Part shown: positions 1 to 9,102 of the stretch, piece after piece
Layout: the number at the start of each line of letters is the position of its first letter
Position numbering within the stretch: the stretch's first letter is position 1
Source: Spartobacteria bacterium
GTDB lineage: Bacteria > Verrucomicrobiota > Verrucomicrobiia > Chthoniobacterales > UBA10450
Direction: 5' to 3'
Length of the DNA: 64,000 bases
Assembly: GCA_003167555.1 (NCBI GenBank)
Contig: PMSN01000014.1
Location: 1-64,000, forward strand
The notes under the pieces: generated by a model
What the model saw: the letters and a program-made list of their open reading frames with translations, nothing else
Database searches by the model: none
What the model was told of the DNA's origin: nothing
Translations under genes and position numbers: made by a program

Positions 1-150
1 GCACTTAGTTTGTGAATTCGCGCGATGTAACGGTACGACCATGGTCCCCGGACCCAGATGCAGTGGGGTGTCACGCCTAAGTGCGAGACGGCATCGGGAC
101 ATTTTAGTCTGCGATCGCAAAAGCGTTCCCTCCACTCGAGAGGGCAACGC

Positions 151-1569
151 ATGATGACTTCAGGCGAAGTCATCAGCGGCTATTACGATCCTTGGCTCGT
201 AGCGCTGTCCGTTTTGATTGGTGTGATAGGCGGGTATTGCACCATTGAACTGGCGGAACGAGTAACTGCATCCCGCAAACGAGCTCGATTGTATTGGTGG
301 ATCGGCGGCTCCATCGCGATGGCTATCGGCACCTGGTCGATGCATTACACCGGCATGCTGGCTTTGCGTTTACCGATTCCAGTTCTGTACGATTGGCCGA
401 CCTCTTTTTTGTCTTACCTGGCCAGTCTTTCCGCTTCGCTAATGGGGCTGTTTGTCGTGAGCCGGCGGACGATGGGTTTCGGGCGGGCGTTTGCGGCCAG
501 TATTCTCGTTGGTGGAGGCATTGCGGCTTTGCATTACACGGCGATGACGTCGATGCGCCTGAAGGCAATGCATCACTACTCGTCGCCGATGGTGACTCTT
601 TCCGTGCTCGCCGCCGTCGCATTTTCGCTCTTGTCGCTCTGGTTAATGTTTTTGTTTCGAGAAGACACCATCCGTTATACGTGGCGCAAGTTCGGAAGCG
701 CGCTTCTCCTGGGCGGCGCAATCTCTGTCATGCACTACACCGGGATGGCTGCCGTCACTTTCACGTCCTCCGATCTGTTGCCGGACCTGTCCCATGCTGT
801 CTCGATCTCTAACCTCGCTGTTGCCGGCATCGGCGCCGACAACGTGATGCTCGTCGTCGTGGTGCTGCTAACCGCCCTGGCAGATAGACTGCAAGAGCAG
901 ACGGTTCTGCTCCGCAGGTTTTCTCAGCAGCTGGTGGAGGCGCAGGAACTCGAACGCCGTCACCTCGCCCGTGAATTGCACGACGAAATCGGGCAGGCCT
1001 TGACCGCGGCGAAAATTAATCTGCAGTCCGTTATGGACGTAGTGGGCGCCCCAATCGGGGCGCGACTGCGGGAAACGGTGGCGATCCTGGATCAGCTGCT
1101 CGGGCAGGTGCGGCAGATATCGCTCGATCTGCGTCCGTCGATGTTGGACGATTTGGGACTGGTCCCCGCGCTTCGCTCGTTGCTTGGCGAACAGGGACGC
1201 CGCGCTTCGGTTGAGGTCGAGTTTTCCGCGGAGAATATTCCGGAGACCCTTGATCCGGAAATTCAGACAGCTTGTTTTCGCATTGCGCAGGAAGCGATCA
1301 CGAATGTGGTCCGCCATGCTGGTGCGAAAAATTTGACGGTGGAATTGCGGCGCGCCGGTGACGCCTTGTTTCTGGTGGTGCAGGACGATGGGATCGGATT
1401 CGATGCCGCCAAAGTCGAGGAGCGCGGCGAAACCAGTCTTGGCCTCATGGGCATCAAGGAGCGGGTCGCTCTGGCGGGAGGGCGGGCGCGAATCATTTCG
1501 TCTCCGGGCGAAGGAACAAGAGTCGAAGTTGGTTTACCTTTGCATTTTACCCACAATCCTCGCCGGTGA
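151..1569 (+). CDS. MHYT-domain membrane sensor histidine kinase (NarX/DesK-like)
   Basis: Sensor kinase of a two-component pair, about 472 residues. The N-terminal half is a seven-helix MHYT sensor with three signature motifs visible (SMHYTGM, ALHYTAM, VMHYTGM); this family is thought to bind copper and sense oxygen, CO or NO. It is followed by a HisKA_3 dimerisation/phosphoacceptor helix (ERRHLARELHDEIGQAL, with H before DE) and a HATPase domain (N-box NVVRHA, G1 DDGIGFD, GLMGIKERV). I chose ATG 151 because it has an AGAGG Shine-Dalgarno-like sequence just upstream and begins right before the first membrane helix; an in-frame ATG at 58 would add 31 non-conserved residues. It lies 19 bp before a NarL-type regulator, its obvious partner. 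The ligand is inferred from the family only. Confidence 0.9.
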   Translation: MMTSGEVISGYYDPWLVALSVLIGVIGGYCTIELAERVTASRKRARLYWWIGGSIAMAIGTWSMHYTGMLALRLPIPVLYDWPTSFLSYLASLSASLMGLFVVSRRTMGFGRAFAASILVGGGIAALHYTAMTSMRLKAMHHYSSPMVTLSVLAAVAFSLLSLWLMFLFREDTIRYTWRKFGSALLLGGAISVMHYTGMAAVTFTSSDLLPDLSHAVSISNLAVAGIGADNVMLVVVVLLTALADRLQEQTVLLRRFSQQLVEAQELERRHLARELHDEIGQALTAAKINLQSVMDVVGAPIGARLRETVAILDQLLGQVRQISLDLRPSMLDDLGLVPALRSLLGEQGRRASVEVEFSAENIPETLDPEIQTACFRIAQEAITNVVRHAGAKNLTVELRRAGDALFLVVQDDGIGFDAAKVEERGETSLGLMGIKERVALAGGRARIISSPGEGTRVEVGLPLHFTHNPRR

Positions 1570-1588
1570 TACTTGCAAGGTAATTACG

Positions 1589-2233
1589 ATGCGCATTTTG
1601 CTGGCAGACGATCATGCTCTGGTGCGAGCAGGCATTCGTTCGTTGCTCGAGAAAATTCCCGGAGTCGAAGTGGCGGGTGAAGCGAGCAACGGCCGGGAAG
1701 CGATCGAGTTGATTCGGGCGCAAAGGCCGGACCTGGTCTTGATGGACATCGCGATGAAAGAACTGGGCGGCCTCGAGGCGTTGCCGCGGATCACGAAAAA
1801 TTTTCCGAGCGTAAAGGTGATCATTCTTTCGGCGCATGCGAACGAGGAATATGTCATTCGCGCGCTGCGTAGCGGCGCCGCGGGCTATATGCTCAAGGAT
1901 GCGGCTACCCTCGAGCTCGAACTCGCCATCAACTCCGTCAGGCAAGGAAAGACCTATCTCAGTCCTTCTATTTCTCGGACGGTTATCGACAGCTATCTCG
2001 AACGAGTTGGCAGCCTGTCGAGCCCCATCGAACAACTCACCGCGCGCCAGCGCGAGATCCTGCAACTCATCGCGGAGGGAAAAAATACAAAGGAAATCGC
2101 CTACACGCTTGGGATCAGTGTGAAGACGGTGGAAGCGCATCGCCTCCAACTCATGGCACGTCTGGACATTCATGATGTGCCGGGCTTGGTGCGATACGCA
2201 ATTCGCTCGGGGCTGGTTTCGTCGGAGACCTAA
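1589..2233 (+). CDS. NarL/FixJ-family response regulator (REC + LuxR HTH)
   Basis: Cytoplasmic transcription regulator of 214 residues. The receiver begins at LLADDH (acidic pair), has the phospho-acceptor Asp in LVLMDIAM and the conserved Lys in YMLKDA. The C-terminal LuxR-type helix-turn-helix contains LTARQREILQLIAEG and TLGISVKTVEAH. The start at 1589 is preceded by GCAAGG about 9 bases upstream; a longer reading frame opens inside the kinase gene but would give an unrelated extension. It sits directly behind the MHYT kinase and is most simply its cognate output. Target genes cannot be read from the sequence. Confidence 0.92.
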   Translation: MRILLADDHALVRAGIRSLLEKIPGVEVAGEASNGREAIELIRAQRPDLVLMDIAMKELGGLEALPRITKNFPSVKVIILSAHANEEYVIRALRSGAAGYMLKDAATLELELAINSVRQGKTYLSPSISRTVIDSYLERVGSLSSPIEQLTARQREILQLIAEGKNTKEIAYTLGISVKTVEAHRLQLMARLDIHDVPGLVRYAIRSGLVSSET

Positions 2234-2310
2234 CAAGCCGCGCGGGGACCGTGGCGCGCGTCTACCCCCCATGATCGTTCGTAAGGGTTTTCCCTAGTCC
2301 TTCTAAGGTT

Positions 2311-2368
2311 CCTCCCAATTGCGGTCGTTAGTTACCAAGTGCCAATTGGGAGGATGACTCACTTGGTA
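2311..2368. promoter_or_regulatory. Two interleaved inverted repeats (possible pseudoknot or operator pair)
   Basis: In the 220-bp gap before the XRE-receiver gene, an 11-bp perfect inverted repeat (CCTCCCAATTG at 2311-2321 with its complement at 2343-2353) is interlocked with a 9-bp perfect repeat (TACCAAGTG at 2333-2341 with its complement at 2360-2368). As RNA the arms would be arranged as an H-type pseudoknot; as DNA they could be two overlapping dyads for a dimeric regulator such as the XRE protein encoded 86 bp downstream. Role is inference. Confidence 0.45.
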
Positions 2369-2453
2369 TGCTCCCGGGCCGGCGGCCCTTGTCGACGATC
2401 GTCTGCGTTACTCATCGTCTGTAGAAAGTTAAGGTAAACTATCCTACGTATTA

Positions 2454-3161
2454 ATGACGGCATCGGACATAAAGGCTCTTTTGGGCATTGCAATCAAAAC
2501 TGAACGGTTTGTTCTGGGGATCTCCCAAGAGGAGCTCGCCGAGCGCGCAGGTCTGCACCGCACGTACGTCTCCGATGTGGAACGCGGGGCCCGCAATCCA
2601 TCGATCGGGAGCGTCGAGAAGCTGGCGCGGGCTTTACAGATTTCCGTTTCGACGCTCTTCGGACAAGCGACCGGCGCCCACGCGTCAAAGCAGCTCGTGG
2701 AGATTCTGCTGGTGGAGGATAACCCGCTGGACGTTAGGTTAACGCAGCGCGCCTTCGAGAAAGCACAAATTACCAATCCTCTGCGCGTGGTGAGCGATGG
2801 AGCCGAGGCGCTCGATCTCCTTTTCGCGACCGGTTCATACGCTTATCGGAGCAAGGATGACCATCCCAAGGTTATCTTGCTCGATTTGAACCTGCCCAAG
2901 ATTAGCGGTCTCGAGGTGCTGCGACGGATCAAGGGTGACGCGCGCACACAACACATTCCCGTCATCATCCTTACCGTTTCGAATCGGGGTCGTGATATCA
3001 ACGAGTGCCGGCGGCTAGGTGCTGAGACCTATATCGTCAAGCCGGTGGGTTTTCAGAAATTTAGCGAGGTCACTCCTCGTTTGAGTCTTGCCTGGGTCCT
3101 GGTGAAGCCGAATGGGACCCTTTCGGCGCAACCTAGAGAGCGTATTTTCGATCGACCCTGA
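2454..3161 (+). CDS. XRE-type HTH fused to a response-regulator receiver domain
   Basis: A 235-residue fusion. Residues about 10-65 are a Cro/CI-type helix-turn-helix (ISQEELAERAGLHRTYVSDV, then NPSIGSVEKLARAL). Residues about 82-215 are a receiver of the Rcp1/CheY type with the acidic pair in LLVEDNP, phospho-Asp in ILLDLNLP and Lys in YIVKPVGF. A DNA-binding domain placed before rather than after the receiver, and of XRE rather than OmpR/NarL type, is unusual. No strong ribosome-binding site precedes ATG 2454 (an AAGG lies about 20 bases upstream). The upstream gap carries interleaved inverted repeats that could be its own operator. The cognate kinase is unknown; two hybrid kinases are nearby. 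Confidence 0.85.
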   Translation: MTASDIKALLGIAIKTERFVLGISQEELAERAGLHRTYVSDVERGARNPSIGSVEKLARALQISVSTLFGQATGAHASKQLVEILLVEDNPLDVRLTQRAFEKAQITNPLRVVSDGAEALDLLFATGSYAYRSKDDHPKVILLDLNLPKISGLEVLRRIKGDARTQHIPVIILTVSNRGRDINECRRLGAETYIVKPVGFQKFSEVTPRLSLAWVLVKPNGTLSAQPRERIFDRP

Positions 3162-3303
3162 CTTCCCCACGCGGTCACTGCAGGAGCCTCCAAACACGGT
3201 CGCGGCTGTCCCGCCTGAGGGCAAAGCGCGTTGGAATAGCGCAGCTAAGTATGCCCTGAGCACCTTGCAAAACAATTCGAACGCGAAAACCACCTCACCC
3301 CCC

Positions 3304-3732
3304 ATGACTGCATCAACAGACACAATCGCCAGGACGATCCTCGTCATCGGCAACATACCAACTAACCTCGACCTCGATGGCGCCACGCTCCAATCGTCTG
3401 GTTATAAGGTCCTCCTGGCTGAGAGTGTAAATAGCGCCATCGCGCTGACGGAAGAAACCCACCCAGACCTTGTGCTATCCGACCTTTACATGCGGCCGCT
3501 TGATGGATTCGATTTCCTAGAGATCGCAAAGAGAACTCCCGCGTTGCGAGGTGTCCCCATAGTCATCATTTCTTCGACTTGCACGCTGGAGCGCGAGCGG
3601 CGCCACTGCCTGGAGCACGGCGCGGCCCGCTTTCTTCGAAGGCCCATCCAACCGGAAGCGCTGCTCGCTGAGATTGCTGAGGCCTTAAGCACGAGCAGGA
3701 GAGGAACAGGCCATGAAAATACTAATTGTTGA
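3304..3732 (+). CDS. Degenerate receiver-domain protein
   Basis: A single receiver domain of about 142 residues. The fold is clear (LVLSDLYMRPLDGFDFL with the phospho-Asp position, then VPIVIISST), but the usual acidic pair after strand 1 is missing (LVIGNIPTN) and the usual Lys-Pro is Arg-Pro (FLRRPIQP). It may therefore be phosphorylated poorly or act as a phosphorylation-independent receiver. The start is uncertain: ATG 3304 lacks a clear ribosome-binding site, but earlier in-frame codons would overlap the XRE-receiver gene. It overlaps the next gene by 20 bp, so the two are translationally linked. Confidence 0.7.
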   Translation: MTASTDTIARTILVIGNIPTNLDLDGATLQSSGYKVLLAESVNSAIALTEETHPDLVLSDLYMRPLDGFDFLEIAKRTPALRGVPIVIISSTCTLERERRHCLEHGAARFLRRPIQPEALLAEIAEALSTSRRGTGHENTNC

Positions 3733-4678
3733 TGGCGACCCAAGCGGTCACATCGGGATCGCCGAGATACTAACCAAGAGGGGCTGCGACCTCCTGGAAG
3801 TTGACGGTAGTGAAGAGGCGCTAAGAATAGCGCATGAAGAGAAGCCGGCGATTGCCATCGTCGACATGCTTACTCCGAAATTGGACCGGGGCGATTTCGT
3901 TCGTCTGGTGCGCCGCGATCCCGCGATCGCGCGGATGCCGGTGATTTTTTACACGGATGGCTATCTGGAAATCGCCAGCGGCCTGGCGCGCGACGGAGAG
4001 AGTCTTCTCACACCGATGCTGCTGTGCGAAGAAGCAATTCGCGGCAAGGTGATCGCAGAACAGAGCGGTCCTGTTGTTTCGTCAAACGGGCAAAACGAAA
4101 GCGCGCGGAAGGGAGGCGAAAGCGTCCAGGAAACGTTTGTCTTCGCTTGCGCAGCCGGCGGCGAACGCGCTCCGATCAGACCTGGTGACCTCATCGCGGA
4201 AGTCGTCGACAACGCACGCAAGAAATTCCCTAAATCAATCGAAATCACCAGCGCCTATTCGGAGGATCTGTGGCTAATCGAAGGCGACCGTCCGCAACTT
4301 CATCGAGTTCTAAGCAACCTTTTTCGCAATGCCCTCGCGGCTATGCCCCAAGGTGGCTCGCTCCTGGTTTGGGCGCGCAATTTTATCGTCGATCAACATT
4401 ATGCCTCCATGACACTAGGGGCGAAACTTGGTCCATACGTCATGCTCCGCGTGAGCGACACCGGCCGCGGCACGCCCCGCCCCGTGATCGACAATATCTT
4501 TGGTCCTTTCCTGGATGGCAAACAAAGCGGGCCGGGGACCAGCCTTGGATTAATAAAAAGCCATGGCGGCTTCATGTCCGTTTACAGCGAAGTTGGCAAA
4601 GGAACGACCTTTCAAATCTTTCTTCCGGCAAAGGTAATTGAGGAGCGGGCTCGGAAGCCAAAGCAAATAAGCAAGTGA
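3713..4678 (+). CDS. Receiver plus HATPase protein lacking a HisKA domain
   Basis: A 321-residue protein with an N-terminal receiver-like domain (LIVDGDPSG; phospho-Asp position in AIVDMLTP; the conserved Lys is not found) and a C-terminal GHKL ATPase domain of about 150 residues. No H-box helix is present between them. The ATPase domain is clearly a relative of the one in the hybrid kinase that follows (shared DQHYASMT / DEHYASMT and VGKGTTF / VGRGTTF) but is altered: the N-box reads NLFRNALAAMP, the G1 box DTGRGTP, and the F-box region is shortened. It is probably a non-phosphorylating paralogue that modulates the neighbouring system; ATP binding may persist. Confidence 0.75.
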   Translation: MKILIVDGDPSGHIGIAEILTKRGCDLLEVDGSEEALRIAHEEKPAIAIVDMLTPKLDRGDFVRLVRRDPAIARMPVIFYTDGYLEIASGLARDGESLLTPMLLCEEAIRGKVIAEQSGPVVSSNGQNESARKGGESVQETFVFACAAGGERAPIRPGDLIAEVVDNARKKFPKSIEITSAYSEDLWLIEGDRPQLHRVLSNLFRNALAAMPQGGSLLVWARNFIVDQHYASMTLGAKLGPYVMLRVSDTGRGTPRPVIDNIFGPFLDGKQSGPGTSLGLIKSHGGFMSVYSEVGKGTTFQIFLPAKVIEERARKPKQISK

Positions 4679-4706
4679 ACGGCCAGGTATATGCTGGCTC
4701 TCTGTC

Positions 4707-7700
4707 ATGAAACGGGCGTTTCAGGCGGCACGAGTGATGAAAGGAAGCCGCGTCGCTAGCGATGGTCGGCCAACCCTTGGGCGAAGCAACAAGGTAAGCG
4801 CCATCATCGACATCACCGAGGGCAAGCGGCCGGAAGGTGAACTGAAAGCGTTGTTCAAGGAGGTCATCGACCTGAACGCGGCGCTGGACGAGCACGCAAT
4901 CGTAGCCATCACCGACCCGCAGGGAAAAATTACCTACGTCAACGACAAGTTCTGCGCCATCTCCAAGTATTCACGCGAAGAGTTACTGGGTCAGGATCAC
5001 CGCATCCTCAATTCAAGCTTTCATCCCAAGGAGTTCATCCGCGACCTTTGGACCACCATCACGCATGGCAAAGTTTGGAAAGGTGAAATCAAAAACAAAG
5101 CGAAGGACGGCTCGTTTTACTGGGTGGCCGCCACCATCGTTCCAATTCTCGACGAGCAAGGCAAACCACGTCAATACGTGGCCATCCGCACCGACATCAC
5201 CGAGTGCAAACGCACCGAGCATGCCTTGCGCGCAAATGAAGCCCACTTGCAAACGGTGGTGGAAAATCTCAACGAAGGTGTGGTCGTCTGCGATCTCCAC
5301 GGCGCATTGCAGCATTGGAACCGCGCCGCGTTGAAGATTCATGGATTTACGGATCTCGAGGACGGCCGCCGGCTCCTGACCGAGCTCGTGGACACTTTCG
5401 AGCTTTCGACCATGGACGGAACGCCGATTCCCGTAGAACAGTGGCCGCTCTCTCGCATTCTCCGCGGTCAAAACCTGCGCGATCTCGAGGTGCGCGTGCG
5501 GAATATCAAGGCGGATTGGCAGCGTGTTTTCAGTTACAGCGGCACGCTGGTTCATGACGCGGAAGATCAACCGGTGCTGGCAATCGTTACGATAAACGAC
5601 ATCACGGAGCGGAAAGAGGCGGAAGAGGCTTTACAACGCCAGGAGAAACAATACCGGGTCCTGTTCGAGACCTACCCGAGCCCCACCTGGGTTTACGATG
5701 CGGAGACACTCGCCTTTCTCGCAGTCAATGATGCAGCGGTGCAGCAATATGGTTATTCGCGAGAGGAACTCCTCACGATGACGATACGGGACATTCGTCA
5801 CTCAGGCGGTGTCCCGGCCTCGATCGAGCCCGGGACTGTCACATCGGACCACGCGGAAGTAACCGGTGTATGGCGCCATCGGAAAAAAGGTGGCGAAATC
5901 ATCCTGGCAGACATTCATGCCTCAGCAATCCAGTTTGAAGGTCGCCTGGCGCACCTGTCCATCGCCCTCGACGTCACGGAAAAGAAAAAGGCGGAGGACG
6001 CGATTCGTGAGAGCGAGGAGCGCATGCGCTCAGTCCTGGAATCGGCCCTGGACTGTGTCATTACCATGGACTATCAGGGCAGGGTTGTTGAATTCAATCC
6101 AGCCGCCGAAAAAACCTTCGGCTACAAACGCGACGAAGCGATTGGCCAGTTATTGGCCGATCTGATTATCCCGCCAGCGTCACGCGAGCGTCATCAGCGC
6201 GGTCTAGCGCATTACCTTTTCACGGGCGAAGCTCCTGTCCTCGGCACGCGCATCGAACTGACGGGAATGCGCAGTGATAAGTCGGAGTTTCCTTTGGAAC
6301 TCGCCCTCACTCGGATTGGTTCGCAAGAACCTCCGATGTTTACGGGTTTCATTCGAGACATCACCGAGCGAAAACAGGCGGAAGAGCGCCTGCGCGAGCA
6401 GGCAAAACTGCTGGATCTTGCGCAGGACGCAATCATGGTCCGCGATCTGGAAGATCGCGTCGAGTATTGGAATCATGGGGCGGAAAAGTTGTACGGCTGG
6501 GCTGCCGCGGAAGTTCAGGGCAAGCAAGCTGCCACCTTTCTGCACGAAGAGCCCCCCGCCATCGCCCTTGCGGCAAGACTGGCTGTAACAGAGAGCGGCA
6601 AGTGGTCCGGCGAGTGTAAGCATCGTCGCAAAGGCGGCGGCACTGTCACGGTCCGAAGTCGCTGGACCCTTGTCCGGGATGAGGTGGGCGCGCCCAAATC
6701 CATTCTGATCATCAATACCGACATCACCGAGCAGAGAAAGATCGAGGAACAGTTCCTTCAGGCCCAGCGACTGGAAAGCATCGGCACCCTGGCCAGTGGA
6801 GTGGCGCACGACCTGAACAATATTCTTGCTCCCATCCTGATGGGAGCGGCGGTGCTGCGCCGGACCGAGATGCCGGAGGCGGACGAGATGATTCTTTCCA
6901 CGATCGAAACTTGCGCCCAGCGTGGATCGGACATCGTTAAGCAAGTGCTGACCTTTGCGCGCGGAGCTGAGGGAGCGCGCCTGCTTCTGCAGCCCGCGCA
7001 CCTCATCAACGACATGGCCAAGATCGCCGAAGGAACGTTTCCGAAAACGATCACAGTGCGGACCGATTACCCGCAATCCTTGTGGCCGATCGAGGGCGAC
7101 CCGACGCAGCTCCATCAGATCCTGCTCAATCTCTCTGTCAATGCCCGTGACGCGATGCCCGCGGGCGGGACGCTTACCATTTCGGCCAGGAATTTCCCGG
7201 TGGACGAGCACTACGCGAGCATGACTCCCGGAGCCAAGGCGGGACCGCACGTCCTCTTCGAGGTCAAGGATACCGGGACGGGAATTCCGCGCGGCATCAT
7301 CGACCAGATTTTCGATCCGTTCTTTACGACCAAGGAACTTGGCCGTGGCACGGGATTGGGACTCTCGACGGTCATTGGGATCGCAAAGGGCCACGGCGGA
7401 TTTGTGACCGTCGAGAGCGAGGTCGGACGTGGCACGACCTTCAGGGTTTATCTACCCGCGATAATCGGAGCCATGGAAACGTTGAAGGAATGCGAACGGA
7501 CTCTTTTGCCACCGGCAAACGGAGAGTTGCTGCTGATCGTGGATGACGAGAAACCGATCCTCCAGGTAGCGCAGGCACTGCTGGAGAGTCACGGCTATCG
7601 AGTGTTAATCGCCGGCGACGCCACGGAAGCGCTGGCCATTTTTGCGGTGCGTAAAGACGAGATCAAGCTGGTGCTGACAGATTTGGCGATGCCTCTTATG

Positions 7701-7904
7701 GATGGCATTGCGCTCATTCGCACCCTGCAAAAAATGAAGCCCGAGGTGCGTATCATCGCTTCCACCGGACTGGGGGGCCGGGAGCAGCACGATCACGACC
7801 TTGCGGGCCTCCATGTCCGTGCCTGCCTCACCAAGCCTTACAACAAAGAGATGCTGCTGACGACTCTGCACGACGCTCTCAGCCCTCAGACGGACACACC
7901 ATGA
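4707..7904 (+). CDS. Multi-PAS hybrid histidine kinase (5 PAS, HisKA, HATPase, REC)
   Basis: A 1,065-residue soluble sensor kinase without predicted membrane helices. Five PAS/PAC modules run from about residue 55 to 680, each ending with a DITE(R/C)K-type linker. HisKA follows at about 690-755 (H-box GVAHDLNNILAP), HATPase at about 800-915 (N-box NLSVNARDAMP, G1 DTGTGIP, F-box FDPFFTT, G2 GTGLGLS), and a C-terminal receiver at about 935-1050 (IVDDEKP, LVLTDLAMP, LTKPYN). The H-box with DLNN is the type found in NtrB-like PAS kinases. The stop overlaps the start of the next regulator by 4 bp (ATGA), so kinase and regulator form an operon. The stimulus is unknown. Confidence 0.93.
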   Translation: MKRAFQAARVMKGSRVASDGRPTLGRSNKVSAIIDITEGKRPEGELKALFKEVIDLNAALDEHAIVAITDPQGKITYVNDKFCAISKYSREELLGQDHRILNSSFHPKEFIRDLWTTITHGKVWKGEIKNKAKDGSFYWVAATIVPILDEQGKPRQYVAIRTDITECKRTEHALRANEAHLQTVVENLNEGVVVCDLHGALQHWNRAALKIHGFTDLEDGRRLLTELVDTFELSTMDGTPIPVEQWPLSRILRGQNLRDLEVRVRNIKADWQRVFSYSGTLVHDAEDQPVLAIVTINDITERKEAEEALQRQEKQYRVLFETYPSPTWVYDAETLAFLAVNDAAVQQYGYSREELLTMTIRDIRHSGGVPASIEPGTVTSDHAEVTGVWRHRKKGGEIILADIHASAIQFEGRLAHLSIALDVTEKKKAEDAIRESEERMRSVLESALDCVITMDYQGRVVEFNPAAEKTFGYKRDEAIGQLLADLIIPPASRERHQRGLAHYLFTGEAPVLGTRIELTGMRSDKSEFPLELALTRIGSQEPPMFTGFIRDITERKQAEERLREQAKLLDLAQDAIMVRDLEDRVEYWNHGAEKLYGWAAAEVQGKQAATFLHEEPPAIALAARLAVTESGKWSGECKHRRKGGGTVTVRSRWTLVRDEVGAPKSILIINTDITEQRKIEEQFLQAQRLESIGTLASGVAHDLNNILAPILMGAAVLRRTEMPEADEMILSTIETCAQRGSDIVKQVLTFARGAEGARLLLQPAHLINDMAKIAEGTFPKTITVRTDYPQSLWPIEGDPTQLHQILLNLSVNARDAMPAGGTLTISARNFPVDEHYASMTPGAKAGPHVLFEVKDTGTGIPRGIIDQIFDPFFTTKELGRGTGLGLSTVIGIAKGHGGFVTVESEVGRGTTFRVYLPAIIGAMETLKECERTLLPPANGELLLIVDDEKPILQVAQALLESHGYRVLIAGDATEALAIFAVRKDEIKLVLTDLAMPLMDGIALIRTLQKMKPEVRIIASTGLGGREQHDHDLAGLHVRACLTKPYNKEMLLTTLHDALSPQTDTP

Positions 7905-8578
7905 CAACTACTACACCTCCAACGCTGCCCCTGCGCATTCTTATTGCCGACGACCACGATGTCATGCGCGAAGGGACGCGCGCCGTGATCGAGCGGCAAC
8001 CGGGCTGGGAAGTCTGCGGCATTGCCTGCACGGGACGCGAAGCAGTCGCGCAGGCTATTCAGCTCCAACCGGACATTGTCATCATGGACATGAGCATGCC
8101 CGACCTCAACGGCCTCGATGCCGCCGTCCAGATCAAACGACGCCTGCCGCGCACTGAGATTCTCATGTTCACGGCGCATGAAACGGATGAATTGATCCGC
8201 GAGGTCTTTGAGGTTGGAGTGAAAAGCTTCATCTTCAAATCCCAGGCGCACACTTACCTCATCGACGCGATCCAGTCGCTTGCCCAGCACAAGCCTTTTT
8301 TCACCAGCAAGGTTTCCGAGACCTTGTTTGCGGATATTCTCAATCGCTCCGCGCCGCATTCGAACGGATCCCGGACCGGGCAGCGACTGAGCGCGCGCGA
8401 ACGGGAAATCGTGCAGCTCTTATCCGAAGGCGGAAGTAACAAGGAGGTCGCTGACACACTTGGCATCAGCGTGCGAACGGCAGAGACCCATCGCGCGAGC
8501 ATCCTGCGGAAACTCGGCCTGGATTCCACCGCCAGCCTGGTCCGTTACGCCATTCGCAACAAGATCATAGAAGCATGA
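7901..8578 (+). CDS. NarL/FixJ-family response regulator
   Basis: A 225-residue transcription regulator: receiver with IADDHDVMR, phospho-Asp in VIMDMSMP and Lys in FIFKSQ, followed by a LuxR-type HTH (LSAREREIVQLLSEG, TLGISVRTAETH). Its ATG lies in the stop codon of the hybrid kinase (ATGA overlap) and its own stop overlaps the following receiver gene in the same way. Coupled translation of kinase, regulator and single receiver suggests one phosphorelay. Confidence 0.92.
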   Translation: MTTTTPPTLPLRILIADDHDVMREGTRAVIERQPGWEVCGIACTGREAVAQAIQLQPDIVIMDMSMPDLNGLDAAVQIKRRLPRTEILMFTAHETDELIREVFEVGVKSFIFKSQAHTYLIDAIQSLAQHKPFFTSKVSETLFADILNRSAPHSNGSRTGQRLSAREREIVQLLSEGGSNKEVADTLGISVRTAETHRASILRKLGLDSTASLVRYAIRNKIIEA

Positions 8579-8994
8579 CCGGTAACGCCGCAGCCAGCGC
8601 TGGTATCCTTCCCGCCGCACCTCCGCAAACTATTCTGATGATCGATGACGATCCGGCCATGCGCACGATCTTGGGTTTCTCGATTACCGCTCTTGGCTAC
8701 GTCGTCCTTGCCGCGGGTGACGGCGAAGCAGCGTTGCAAATTGCGCGTGACCATCCGGAGATCCGTCTGATCATGCTTGATGTGGTGATGTCCGGCTTAT
8801 CGGGAAGGGAACTGGCGGATCAATTGAAGATTCAACTGCCGGAGTCCGCCGTCTTGTTTTGTTCCGGTCATCCCGCGTCGATGATGTCGCACTACAACAT
8901 CGATCTCCAGCTCGAGCACTTCTTGCAGAAGCCCTGCCGTCCGCTGGATATCCGCCAGAAAATCGAAGAGTTACTTGCGACTGCGACTCGTTAG
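8575..8994 (+). CDS. Single-domain CheY-like receiver
   Basis: A 139-residue stand-alone receiver with MIDDDPAMR, phospho-Asp in IMLDVVMSG, and Lys in FLQKPCRP. No output domain follows. It is the third gene of the overlapping kinase-regulator-receiver operon and may serve as a phosphate shuttle or sink. The ATG overlaps the upstream TGA by 4 bp. Confidence 0.88.
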   Translation: MTGNAAASAGILPAAPPQTILMIDDDPAMRTILGFSITALGYVVLAAGDGEAALQIARDHPEIRLIMLDVVMSGLSGRELADQLKIQLPESAVLFCSGHPASMMSHYNIDLQLEHFLQKPCRPLDIRQKIEELLATATR

Positions 8995-9030
8995 GTCGTC
9001 GCATTGCGGGTTGGTTCTATCTCAAGGTCG

Positions 9031-9052
9031 GGGCGATTGACCCCAATCGCCC
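9031..9052. terminator. Hairpin between convergent genes
   Basis: A perfect 9-bp stem (GGGCGATTG, loop ACCC, CAATCGCCC) sits in the 108-bp gap between two convergent genes. There is no following T-run, so a bidirectional transcription barrier is plausible but unproven. Confidence 0.4.
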
Positions 9053-9102
9053 GGGCGGTTCCGGTGAACCCCCCCTGCCCTGCGAACCACACTGAGCGCG
9101 TC

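Noticed and set aside
1-84. 8-bp inverted repeat GCACTTAG / CTAAGTGC
   Set aside because: Short, widely spaced and at the window edge; likely chance.
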